IMG/VR virus record: IMGVR_UViG_3300043436_001683
Coordinates: 1 to 33,409 of that record
Length of the DNA: 33,409 nt
From: a virus
Reading direction: 5' to 3' (one strand)
The stretch's first letter is position 1, and each line of letters begins with the position of its first letter. This document shows, piece after piece, positions 25,001-30,934 of this stretch. The notes below the pieces were generated by a model, which was not told where the DNA came from, did not search any database, and worked only from the letters and a program-made list of their open reading frames with translations. Made by a program: the position numbers and the translations under genes.

Positions 25001-25307
25001 AGACACCTTCGTCTAATATAGGTAATGCAGTAGATGCAGTTATGTTTGTTAATTTAGAACCATCACCTACAAAGTTACTTGCTGATACAAATGCAGATGC
25101 AGATATAGAAGTAAAATTATTTGTTTGAGTGAAGTCGTTTGTAATATCCGTTCTAGCAAAACTACCTGTATCTAAACTATCTACAAGTGTGTCAATTACA
25201 TTTGTATTGTAATCACGCAAAACTTGTGGAGTAATTAGTTGTGAGTTATTATTCGGAAACGATGATGAGTTTGCCGCTTGTAATTGTGCTTTAGTTAATA
25301 TAGCCAT
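22062..25307 (-). CDS. Giant repetitive fibre protein, 1081 aa (cassette 1)
   Basis: A long fibre rich in Ser, Thr, Ala and Asn. The first 130 residues are probably the attachment domain. Most of the rest is heptad-type repeats (ISALNTFTASQSTASLVTSI and many variants), interrupted by 4 modules of the type TFTKGDASTFNVSV plus ATTASFNAYTQSND. A globular domain near residues 690-840 (GENITKGDPLYISGSQG; GLIEGIDLTGYVAGQSIYVA) is a known phage-fibre type. The C-terminal domain after ATTGSNNFVGNQTITGSLIL ends VSTKALV and resembles the 509-aa fibre. It has a lectin gene immediately downstream. A candidate for a long tail or head fibre. Confidence 0.75.
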   Translation of the reverse strand: MAILTKAQLQAANSSSFPNNNSQLITPQVLRDYNTNVIDTLVDSLDTGSFARTDITNDFTQTNNFTSISASAFVSASNFVGDGSKLTNITASTALPILDEGVLQGFATSMNFTGSAISASVIAGTALVQVNIEGAGFVTTASFNAFTSSTNTSLTNLNASSASQQVSINALNTYTASQDSSSIVNSIAELNTFTASADIRLNNIEQTTASLNSSISQLNASSASQQISINALNVYTASQSTASIVNSITELNAFTASQEIYNNAISNKVTSLEIATASLFTSVANLNQSSASQQISIDALNTNSASVNTSISALNTFTASQSTASLVTSIDNLNTFSASALVSISNLNSATASLFGSASLALTTASFDNGTRNLTFTKGDNQTFSVNIPDVSGSAGTFVTTASFNAYTQSNDQRVSSLETNSASVNTSIANINTTTASLNTSVSALNTFTASQSTASLVTSIDNLNTFSASALVSISNLNSTTQSLNTSVTNLNSATASLFGSASLSLYTASAVGNTITFTKGDASTFNVSVIAAPIDTGSFATTASFNAYTQSNDDKVNSLINATASYATSAITASSLITASAVGNTITFTKGDASTFNVSVASTPIDTGSFATTASFNAYTQSNDQRVSSLETNSASVNISITNLNSATASLFTSASLGLTTASFSGNTLTFTKGDSSTFGVVIPDVSGSAGTTIFEVVYTGENITKGDPLYISGSQGANPKVFKADAAVPAKMPVTFVANETIGVNNTTNAIVLGLIEGIDLTGYVAGQSIYVAEGGGWSASLPSGSNSVTQLLGVVTKGGSGGKGLVLNPGPAQLPGLDTGYMWVGGTTNQPVEITTASFASSASFNSYTSSNDQKVDSLIAATGSYTTTSSFNAYTSSTDGRLNNIETTTASLLIETANLETFSASALISISNLNTTTASLNTSVSNLNTLTSSLATTGSNNFVGNQTITGSLILSSSATIELQVIGNSTFTGSVGGNVVSASITSNTASIDFNLGNYFEVTSSVTPLHLNVTNITPGRTSTLILSASASSSIRFSPNVAQPSGSAYSGSLGSIDVLSLVAFNTSKVNLVSTKALV
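23248..24215 (-). repeat. Internal DNA repeats in giant fibre gene
   Basis: Near-identical stretches of roughly 110 bp encoding the TFTKGDASTFNVSV plus TTASFNAYTQSND module occur around 23456-23570 and 23669-23782, with diverged copies near 23250-23330 and 24110-24215. The two closest copies are about 213 bp apart and share most bases, so unequal recombination could change fibre length. Confidence 0.7.
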
Positions 25308-25322
25308 ATCAGTTATTTATTT

Positions 25323-25598
25323 TTAATCAATTTCAAATCCATCACTAAATCCAAAAGAGAATGCTCCTAAATCTTGTGGAATAAATTCAACACCTTGTAT
25401 TTGTCCTATCCCTTGTGACATCAATGCACCTCTACAACACTTCACATCATAAGTATCACTATGCACACATAGACATGCTCTTCTGCTATTCTTAGGACTT
25501 GATAGACCTCTAGTTGGCCCTATGTATATACCCGAGTTATTCTCACGATTAACCGAGTATCTTAAATTACCATTACGACTATTAGACCATCTTCCCAT
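25323..25598 (-). CDS. Cysteine-motif protein, 91 aa
   Basis: Basic N-terminus rich in Arg, Asn and Gly (MGRWSNSRNGNLRYSVNREN), then a cysteine cluster RRACLCVHSDTYDVKCCRGA with four cysteines that could bind a metal, followed by LMSQGIGQIQG and an acidic Phe/Gly tail. Proteins with this C-x-C ... CC plus QGIG pattern recur in uncultured phages; their role is not known to me. It lies behind a strong late-promoter motif and precedes the giant fibre by 15 nt, so it may be a small virion or attachment protein. Confidence 0.6.
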   Translation of the reverse strand: MGRWSNSRNGNLRYSVNRENNSGIYIGPTRGLSSPKNSRRACLCVHSDTYDVKCCRGALMSQGIGQIQGVEFIPQDLGAFSFGFSDGFEID

Positions 25599-25611
25599 TG
25601 TGGATTTCTTT

Positions 25612-25646
25612 TATTAAAAACAATCCAATCCTAAAATATAGTTATT
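25612..25646 (-). promoter_or_regulatory. Candidate late promoter of the fibre operon
   Basis: On the minus strand AATAACTATA, 15 nt, then GTTTTTAATA followed by AAAGAAATCC; a matching AGAAATCC also follows the box upstream of the small terminase gene. It ends 13 nt before the ATG at 25598 and overlaps the stop of the preceding -1 frame. Confidence 0.7.
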
Positions 25647-25950
25647 GGTTTTTCTTTAATGCTTCTTTATGTAATATGCCTTCTAATAGAGATTTATCTG
25701 CTTTATAACATAAGTAAAGTAAACATTGTTCTAAAGGCATAGTTAGGATTTCACCGAACTTAGTAATGTTTCCTTCGGCGAGTTCGTAAATCGATGAATA
25801 AGCTCCCCACTTTTTTCCAAAATTAACTTGATGTTGGGAGGAAGCTCCTCCTCCTTCAAAGATTTCAGGGTAGAACTGAACAAGTCTATTGACAAATGAA
25901 CAAAAAAAAACAAGGCACCAAAGTGTATATCCATTCCAACTGATAACCAC
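25642..25950 (-). CDS. -1 frame extension of the 26405 gene (used part about 25642-25902)
   Basis: Open frame that overlaps the end of the 220-aa gene by 208 nt and continues 101 nt beyond it. If ribosomes slip back one base on the T9 tract at 25910-25902, the product is 168 residues of frame 0 plus 86 residues starting CSFVNRLVQFYPEIFEGGG, 254 aa in total. The sequence VNFGKKWGAYSSIYELAEGN and TMPLEQCLLYLCYKADKS looks like the conserved C-terminal end of this phage family, more so than the frame-0 ending. Its own ATG (25950) lies inside the frame-0 coding sequence and is unlikely to be used. Confidence 0.6.
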   Translation of the reverse strand: MVISWNGYTLWCLVFFCSFVNRLVQFYPEIFEGGGASSQHQVNFGKKWGAYSSIYELAEGNITKFGEILTMPLEQCLLYLCYKADKSLLEGILHKEALKKNQ

Positions 25951-26405
25951 TTACTCTCATCTTCACCTATTGTATAAGGTTTGATTTGATACATGTCACC
26001 ATTCTTTTTAATTACAGGCCTATATAGTATATTCATTATCTTAGACCAATTCTTATCTATACTAAATGTTTCAAATTTACTTATATCCACATATGCACCA
26101 TAAGACATTTCAGATAAGTTAGGTTCAAATCCATACTCAACACCATCTATCTTTACAAATCTTTGCAAGGGTAAATCAGTATTAGACAAAAATTTATTTA
26201 GCTCTGCCATTATCTTATTGAATGAGTCTATGTCTAAACCATTAATCCAATTTGCATCTAATCCACATAAGTGATACAACATAATTGCATTCACTGCCTC
26301 TTCATCATCTTTATACGATTGCATTTGTTCTTGCAAGTCTAACCATTTCTTTAAAGTTATATCTGCATACGATTGTGGTATACTAAGTTCTATTTCCTGC
26401 ACCAT
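25743..26405 (-). CDS. Late protein of Bacteroidota phage type, 220 aa (254 aa if frameshifted)
   Basis: Recognisable pattern: SYADITLKKWLDLQEQMQSY near the N-terminus, a helical region, RFVKIDGVEYGFEPNLSEMS, YGAYVDISKFE, KIMNILYRPV, QIKPYTIGED and WLSVGMDIHFGALFFF. In relatives known to me this last block is followed by F-x-NL and a KWG-x-Y-x-SIY segment, which here occurs only in the -1 frame. Frame 0 instead ends with a charged, less typical tail. The family is often annotated as hypothetical or tail-chaperone-like; the role is uncertain. It overlaps the preceding 63-aa gene by 23 nt. Confidence 0.7.
   Translation of the reverse strand: MVQEIELSIPQSYADITLKKWLDLQEQMQSYKDDEEAVNAIMLYHLCGLDANWINGLDIDSFNKIMAELNKFLSNTDLPLQRFVKIDGVEYGFEPNLSEMSYGAYVDISKFETFSIDKNWSKIMNILYRPVIKKNGDMYQIKPYTIGEDESKWLSVGMDIHFGALFFFVHLSIDLFSSTLKSLKEEELPPNIKLILEKSGELIHRFTNSPKETLLSSVKS
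25902..25910 (-). promoter_or_regulatory. T9 slippery tract, candidate -1 frameshift site
   Basis: On the minus strand frame 0 reads TTG TTT TTT TTT GTT. Any TTT-TTT pair allows both tRNAs to re-pair after a -1 slip (X-XXY-YYZ with all T). The long run could also cause transcriptional slippage, or be a homopolymer of mis-assembled length: one extra T would join the two frames. Confidence 0.55.
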
Positions 26406-26574
26406 TTGTTAAAAATTTTATCATGTTATTTAATCTAATTACTTTTTTCTCTTCTCTTTCTAATGCAGCATTCATCATTATCAGTTTTGCATTTGCATCA
26501 TCTACTTCACCTTGCAATCTCTTTGCATATATTATTAATTCTCTTATTTCACTTTCTGTCCAACTCTGTTCCAT
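26383..26574 (-). CDS. Small coiled-coil protein, 63 aa
   Basis: Almost entirely one heptad-patterned helix (EIRELIIYAKRLQGEVDDAN and AALEREEKKVIRLNNMIKFL), so it should form a dimer or trimer. No family is recognised. It lies one base after the large terminase stop and overlaps the next gene by 23 nt; such small helical genes directly after terminase are common in this phage group. Confidence 0.6.
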   Translation of the reverse strand: MEQSWTESEIRELIIYAKRLQGEVDDANAKLIMMNAALEREEKKVIRLNNMIKFLTNGAGNRT

Positions 26575-26575
26575 A

Positions 26576-27742
26576 TTAATACTTTACATTTCCTATTGTG
26601 ATTGCATACTTACCTTTCGTTGTTGCCTTCTGTGTTAGTTTCATCATTGCAACATATCTAGCAGCATCCAGTAAGTGGTCAAGTCCCGACTCTGGATTAT
26701 CCGTTGTATATCCGTGTTTGTCTGATGCATATTGATAAGCATACATCTCATTAACTAAATTGGTTGATGATTTAAGTATGTGTATATTATAATTCTGCAT
26801 GACTGATATACCAAACTTAATACTATCAGGACCTTTCTTAACAGGTTTTGCATTAAATCCACTTCTATACAATTCCTCTACGCTTCTCGGTTCTGAACTA
26901 TCACACCATATCTCATAAGACTTATCTATGTCTTTTTTATTTAGTGCAGTTATTATATCATTCATTACTAATCCTCTTTCATACAATACCTCTTCCAAAT
27001 ATAAATCATTACCATTCTTATAAACAGCAACTACTGCGGTTGGGTCTTGTGAATAACCCCAATCTAATCCGAATGCAACAAAGTCTGCTTCAAAGTCATC
27101 AACAATGTCAAACTTATAGATTGCTTTCTCATTTGCAGCAAACTCACCTTTACCATAGATTAAATACTTTTTAGGTGATGTGAATTGTAAATCCTCAATT
27201 GCTTTAATCATTTCTTTTGGTATGTAAGGATTGTCTTTGTATGTTGTAACAAATCTCTCACAATCTTGCATTTGTCTTAACCAATTAAAGGGACTTACCG
27301 TAGGATTGTATGCAAGTATTATCTTACCCGTTGTTCTAATACTTAGCTGAAAATAACTTTCCTCATCTATCTCACTTGCCTCATCTATAAAGAGTATGTC
27401 TGATTTTAAACCTCTTAACTTCTCAGGGTCATCAGAATTAATAAACTGAACTAAACTATCTTGCAACTTATAAGTTCTATCACTTACATTCCAATTATCA
27501 TCACGCCATACATCAATTGATTTAAGTATGTCAATGAAATCTTTTATAACTGTTCTCTTTGTGGATGGTATAGTTCTTCTAACAATAGTAATGGTTTGTG
27601 CCTCTCTAATTGCTTCAACGATAAGATACTGCAAGATACCAAATGTTTTACCACTTCTAGTCCCGCCGATATGATGCGTAACTCTATATTTACTATCTAC
27701 TAAATGTTGAAATGTAATTGTAGTATTAATCTCTATGTTCAC
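26576..27742 (-). CDS. terL: Terminase large subunit, 388 aa
   Basis: ATP-driven DNA packaging motor with nuclease. The ATPase domain has Walker A GGTRSGKT (26-33) and Walker B ILFIDE (116-121) with the catalytic Glu, followed by the coupling region ILAYNPTVSPFNW. The nuclease domain has the first acidic motif FGLDWGYSQDP, a second at EIWCDSSEPRSVEEL and a final acidic residue in LDHLLDAARY. This arrangement resembles the PBSX/Terminase_3 group. Length is slightly short but complete. It overlaps the small terminase gene by 17 nt. Confidence 0.9.
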   Translation of the reverse strand: MNIEINTTITFQHLVDSKYRVTHHIGGTRSGKTFGILQYLIVEAIREAQTITIVRRTIPSTKRTVIKDFIDILKSIDVWRDDNWNVSDRTYKLQDSLVQFINSDDPEKLRGLKSDILFIDEASEIDEESYFQLSIRTTGKIILAYNPTVSPFNWLRQMQDCERFVTTYKDNPYIPKEMIKAIEDLQFTSPKKYLIYGKGEFAANEKAIYKFDIVDDFEADFVAFGLDWGYSQDPTAVVAVYKNGNDLYLEEVLYERGLVMNDIITALNKKDIDKSYEIWCDSSEPRSVEELYRSGFNAKPVKKGPDSIKFGISVMQNYNIHILKSSTNLVNEMYAYQYASDKHGYTTDNPESGLDHLLDAARYVAMMKLTQKATTKGKYAITIGNVKY

Positions 27743-28025
27743 TATCTGCTCTGTTTATATTAATACTTACCTGTTGTATTCTATGGTCTATCTCTCCACT
27801 AATCTCCATTGATGATTTCTTAGGCACAATATACTCTAGCAATTTTAAATAAAGCTTTGCTGCTTCTGTTGGATTGTCCTTTCTTATCTTATCAAAGTCC
27901 TCCATTATATTATCTAATCCTCTATTTGCCAATCTAGCAATAGTTAGTTTTGCCTGTTCTGTGCTTCTATTCAAAGAACCTGGTTTTCTTCCACCTAATT
28001 TATTTCCTACTTCAAACTTTCCCAT
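27726..28025 (-). CDS. Terminase small subunit-like protein, 99 aa
   Basis: Probably recognises phage DNA for packaging. The pattern GNKLGGRKPGSLNRSTEQAK at the N-terminus, then a helical region (MEDFDKIRKDNPTEAAKLY) and LKLLEYIVPKKSSME matches the short DNA-binding proteins encoded just before large terminase in many Bacteroidota phages. The gene overlaps terL by 17 nt and is the first gene behind a late-promoter motif. The call rests on this pattern and position. Confidence 0.7.
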   Translation of the reverse strand: MGKFEVGNKLGGRKPGSLNRSTEQAKLTIARLANRGLDNIMEDFDKIRKDNPTEAAKLYLKLLEYIVPKKSSMEISGEIDHRIQQVSININRADSEHRD

Positions 28026-28061
28026 AATTGTTTTTGCCCGTTATTTATTCGGATTTCTATA

Positions 28062-28097
28062 TATTAAAAACACTACTTAGTTTATTTTGTAGTTAGT
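28062..28097 (-). promoter_or_regulatory. Candidate late promoter of the terminase operon
   Basis: On the minus strand ACTAACTACA, 16 nt, then GTTTTTAATA and TATAGAAATCC. The upstream box matches AATAACTATA at 8 of 10. It lies 37 nt before the terminase start and overlaps the end of the 33-aa gene. Confidence 0.6.
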
Positions 28098-28183
28098 ATA
28101 CTCCATGCAATAGATAATCCAATGGTGAGGATATATGCCCCCATTAAAACCCATATCTCATCTATCTCTTTATTCTTTTTCAT
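28082..28183 (-). CDS. Single-span membrane mini-protein, 33 aa
   Basis: A polar N-terminus (MKKNKEIDEIW) is followed by one hydrophobic segment VLMGAYILTIGLSIAWSIL and a short Lys end, so an N-in membrane protein is expected. The ATG overlaps the end of the 59-aa gene by 14 nt. It is a possible candidate for a holin-like or membrane-modifying protein because no lysis gene is otherwise recognised, but one span is weak evidence. Confidence 0.6.
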   Translation of the reverse strand: MKKNKEIDEIWVLMGAYILTIGLSIAWSILTTK

Positions 28184-28349
28184 AATCACTTATTAATTCG
28201 TATGCATACATTCCAACTGCTCTTCCCCTTTGGTCTAATATAATTACCATACCTGCATATTCATTTCCTTTTAATACTATTTCTTTATCTTTAATCCAAC
28301 TCCAATCAAAGTTAAAGTGTGCATAATGATAATCTATTCTAGTATTCAT
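28170..28349 (-). CDS. Small hypothetical protein, 59 aa
   Basis: Reads MNTRIDYHYAHFNFDWSWIK, then a beta-like segment NEYAGMVIILDQRGRAVGMY and a short end ISDYEKE. No family is recognised. It overlaps the 158-aa gene by 11 nt upstream and the 33-aa gene by 14 nt downstream, the tight packing typical of real genes here. Confidence 0.65.
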   Translation of the reverse strand: MNTRIDYHYAHFNFDWSWIKDKEIVLKGNEYAGMVIILDQRGRAVGMYAYELISDYEKE

Positions 28350-28815
28350 GGTATCCTCTAGTGTCCGGGTAATCGTTTCTTATCATCTTCTTAGATTTCA
28401 CATACATTTCTTTCCTCATATCATCACTTCTTCTATCTCTTATCCAATGCATTATACCATTCTCTTCTATCTCTTTCAATTGTTTATCATAGTGTGCAAT
28501 GATTACTGATTTATCTCCTGTCTTATTATATTCTTTCCATGCATTACTTAATGCAGTCCGAATTGAAAGAAATCTTTTACCTGGTTCTCCACTTTTTGTG
28601 TCAAATGGATATGGTTTCTTTGGTGGCATTCCTGCCCATTTGCCAGTTGGTATTATACCTTCACCATATTTATTCTTTGCAGTTTCAAAGTTTATCTTTC
28701 CGGTACATGGTTTACATCTCCATACTGGTCTCTTTGCATGAAACTCTTCTCCACATAACTTACATTTTCTATTCTCACCATTCTTGTGGTCAAACTTTAC
28801 TTTCCATAATGACAT
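28339..28815 (-). CDS. Zinc-ribbon protein, 158 aa
   Basis: Residues 18-37 hold two CxxC pairs (Cys18, Cys21, Cys34, Cys37) that would bind one zinc ion. The rest is basic and helical (ALSNAWKEYNKTGDKSVIIA; HWIRDRRSDDMRKEMYVKSK). A nucleic-acid binding role is likely, perhaps in late transcription together with the sigma-like protein nine bases upstream, but that is inference. I do not recognise a named family. Confidence 0.65.
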   Translation of the reverse strand: MSLWKVKFDHKNGENRKCKLCGEEFHAKRPVWRCKPCTGKINFETAKNKYGEGIIPTGKWAGMPPKKPYPFDTKSGEPGKRFLSIRTALSNAWKEYNKTGDKSVIIAHYDKQLKEIEENGIMHWIRDRRSDDMRKEMYVKSKKMIRNDYPDTRGYHEY

Positions 28816-28823
28816 ACTATAAC

Positions 28824-29372
28824 TTATTCAAACGGATTATCTAATACTTCTTTTAAATACCTTCTTATCTTTCTAACTGCAAGAAATACAGTTGACTTAC
28901 TTATCTTTATATCTTTTGCTACTTCGTCTAAAGTTTTATCTGTTGATGTCCAATATATTTCAAAAATTCTGGCACTTGCCCACATCTTTGTTCCACTTAA
29001 TCTTTTTAGTTCATTCATTACATCATCATGTCCATGTTGTAATCTCATATCACCTTCTATATCATACTCCTCTTCTACTTCATCTGTATCAATAGGTGTG
29101 TCCGTTATGACTACCTTATTAAGTTTCTTTACTTTATTAATCCATCTGCTTTCTAAAAACTTATAACAATAAAACATATGATATGCATCTCCCCAAAATA
29201 TCTTTTCATTACATTTCTTATTAAGATATTCATATAAGTCGCCAACTAAATCCTCTGCCTCCTCTCTTTGTTTAGTCAACTTTAATGCATACTTAATCAA
29301 CCAACTATGTGAATTAGTATATAGGTTGACTAATCTTTCCTCACAATTTAAATCTAAACTACCCGTTAGCAT
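28824..29372 (-). CDS. RNA polymerase sigma factor-like protein, 182 aa
   Basis: Likely redirects host RNA polymerase to phage promoters. Residues 20-50 (WLIKYALKLTKQREEAEDLV) resemble sigma region 2 of ECF-type factors, and residues 146-172 (KTLDEVAKDIKISKSTVFLA) form a region-4-like helix-turn-helix. The linker between them is acidic (about 95-110). Sigma-like proteins of this sort occur in other Bacteroidota phages. It is encoded in the middle operon, which has a host-type promoter, and precedes the late genes, which have a different shared promoter motif. It overlaps the 69-aa gene by 14 nt. Confidence 0.65.
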   Translation of the reverse strand: MLTGSLDLNCEERLVNLYTNSHSWLIKYALKLTKQREEAEDLVGDLYEYLNKKCNEKIFWGDAYHMFYCYKFLESRWINKVKKLNKVVITDTPIDTDEVEEEYDIEGDMRLQHGHDDVMNELKRLSGTKMWASARIFEIYWTSTDKTLDEVAKDIKISKSTVFLAVRKIRRYLKEVLDNPFE

Positions 29373-29568
29373 CTACATACTTTCTTAATGTATCAACTGC
29401 AGCTTTCCAATACTTACCTGCGGAACCACACATACAAGGTCTTCCGCCATGGTCACCTGCTACCTTTGTATACATATCCCAAATGTATCCTGCTTGATGT
29501 TCAGGTATGTATACAGTAATTGTAGATAGGACTTCTTTAAGTTCTAAAAATTGTTCTTCACTTAACAT
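29359..29568 (-). CDS. Small cysteine-motif protein, 69 aa
   Basis: Helical N-terminus (LSEEQFLELKEVLSTITVYI), then AGYIWDMYTKVAG and RPCMCGSAGKYWKAAVDTLR. The PC-x-C-x-S-x-x-x-x-W pattern is shared with small proteins in other Bacteroidota phages encoded near sigma and terminase genes; their function is unknown to me. The start overlaps the previous stop by one base and the end overlaps the sigma gene. Confidence 0.6.
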   Translation of the reverse strand: MLSEEQFLELKEVLSTITVYIPEHQAGYIWDMYTKVAGDHGGRPCMCGSAGKYWKAAVDTLRKYVDANG

Positions 29569-29828
29569 TACTTCACTTTTTTTAATTTAGGTAAAGTTAA
29601 GTCTTTCATTGTGGGTTGTGGTTGTCCTTGTTTAATTGGTCTATCTAAATCTGCAAGGTATTTAATCTGGTCCCATGCCGGATGTGATGGACTAAATGAC
29701 ATACCTAGTGATGCAATAATTAATAATAAATCATTTACATCTTTTACCTTCTGCCAATCAATAAAGTATAATGCATCTTTATCTACTTTACTTTCGTCAA
29801 TTGCTAATTTAATTGTTGTCTCTTCCAT
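29568..29828 (-). CDS. Hypothetical protein, 86 aa
   Basis: A soluble protein with the segments YFIDWQKVKDVNDLLLIIAS and SPSHPAWDQIKYLADLDRPI and a basic end KDLTLPKLKKVK. No family is recognised. It lies six bases after the methyltransferase-like gene and overlaps the next gene by one base, so it belongs to the middle operon. Confidence 0.6.
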   Translation of the reverse strand: MEETTIKLAIDESKVDKDALYFIDWQKVKDVNDLLLIIASLGMSFSPSHPAWDQIKYLADLDRPIKQGQPQPTMKDLTLPKLKKVK

Positions 29829-29834
29829 TTTATT

Positions 29835-30506
29835 TTATTTTTTAATGTAACTTGCCCACAATAAGAATTTCATTTCTTCATACTTGTAGGGTTCTAAATT
29901 GTTTTTAATTATTCCTTCTTTAATGCTTTCTGGCGTAGTATCTGCTTCATAAGGCCATTGCCAATAGTCTGTCTTTTCTTTCCATTCTATTTCACTCTCT
30001 GCAAAGTCATGTGCTATTATAACATCACCTGATTTAAGATATTCCGAAAATACATTAAACTCTTTTGGTTTATCTCCACCATCACAAACTACTAATGTTC
30101 TACCTTCACTTTTGATTAGTTCTACGATATCTTTAAATGGTTGTTCATCAAAACAACTCTCTACTCTAAAGTCTATATCTTTTCTATTTGTATGGTTTAT
30201 AGTTCCATCTATATCATAACTAATTAACTTACCACCTTCTTTAAGATTGTCAAATAACCAACTAGTCAATCCACCATTGTAAGTTCCTATCTCAATTATG
30301 TTTGTAAATGTAGATAAGTAATCAGGGTTTAATCCTACATACACACCTAAGCATTGTGACATCTGTATCCCATTATAAAAGTTAAGTCTTAAATAAGGAT
30401 GTGATTGATGCCAGTTTGTAATCCCTGAAAAGGTTATCTTATCACTAATCGTTTTTTGTAATAGTAAGTTTAACTGATATGCTGAAAAATCAAATTGTTC
30501 TCTCAT
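29835..30506 (-). CDS. Class I SAM-methyltransferase-like (CmcI-type) protein, 223 aa
   Basis: A Rossmann-type fold: NIIEIGTYNGGLTSWLF (motif I, EIG-x-Y-x-G at 72-78), then KLISYDID with acidic residues at 98 and 100 for the SAM ribose, LVVCDGGDKPKEF (138-150) and GDVIIAHDF (160-168). The CDGGDK and H-D-F arrangement resembles the CmcI/cephalosporin hydroxylase-like group of methyltransferases, which act on small molecules or sugars. The substrate is unknown; a role in modifying nucleotides, cell-surface glycans or a defence signal is possible. It overlaps the 85-aa gene by 17 nt. Confidence 0.6.
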   Translation of the reverse strand: MREQFDFSAYQLNLLLQKTISDKITFSGITNWHQSHPYLRLNFYNGIQMSQCLGVYVGLNPDYLSTFTNIIEIGTYNGGLTSWLFDNLKEGGKLISYDIDGTINHTNRKDIDFRVESCFDEQPFKDIVELIKSEGRTLVVCDGGDKPKEFNVFSEYLKSGDVIIAHDFAESEIEWKEKTDYWQWPYEADTTPESIKEGIIKNNLEPYKYEEMKFLLWASYIKK

Positions 30507-30747
30507 AATAATGTTTTGCTAATTCTAATGTGTGTGGAGTTTTATTCCAAATTTCTCTTGCTTCTTCTGTTTCTAACCATTTAAAGAAACCATCGTATTG
30601 ATGTGATAATAGATACTTTGTTCCAGGTAAAGATAAACCAAACTTTGCATCTGCAATAATTTGTTCAGTAGTCCAACATTTTCTTTCTTTGTAGAAACTT
30701 TCTACTAATGCATCTGACTCTTCTTTTGTTAATACTTTAATTTGCAT
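30490..30747 (-). CDS. Hypothetical protein, 85 aa
   Basis: A soluble, largely helical protein with KVLTKEESDALVESFYKERK at the N-terminus and LLSHQYDGFFKWLETEEARE in the middle. No family is recognised. It overlaps the methyltransferase-like gene by 17 nt and lies one base after the 61-aa gene's stop. Confidence 0.6.
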   Translation of the reverse strand: MQIKVLTKEESDALVESFYKERKCWTTEQIIADAKFGLSLPGTKYLLSHQYDGFFKWLETEEAREIWNKTPHTLELAKHYYERTI

Positions 30748-30748
30748 A

Positions 30749-30934
30749 TTATAATTTTATTCCATCTGGACATCCAAAGAATGCATTCATTGCACTCTGT
30801 CTTTCCTGACATCCACATGATTGTTTTTTGAATACTTTGATTGCAATCCATCCTGCAATATCTTTGGCTCTACCTAAGAATACAATATCTAACACTGCTG
30901 ATACTATATTTCCAACTTTAATAATGCAAATCAT
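30749..30934 (-). CDS. Small membrane-associated cysteine-motif protein, 61 aa
   Basis: The first 36 residues are hydrophobic or amphipathic (VGNIVSAVLDIVFLGRAKDI and AGWIAIKVF). The end carries SCGCQERQSAMNAFFGCPDG with Cys40, Cys42 and Cys55. Short phage proteins with a membrane-like start and a CGC-x-x-R-x-x-x-N-x-F end are widespread, and their role is unknown. It overlaps the HNH gene by one base. Confidence 0.6.
   Translation of the reverse strand: MICIIKVGNIVSAVLDIVFLGRAKDIAGWIAIKVFKKQSCGCQERQSAMNAFFGCPDGIKL

Noticed and set aside
22105-25128. Many plus-strand open frames inside the fibre gene
   Set aside because: They are antisense shadows of a long, biased, repetitive minus-strand gene, with unnatural compositions and no starts in a sensible context.
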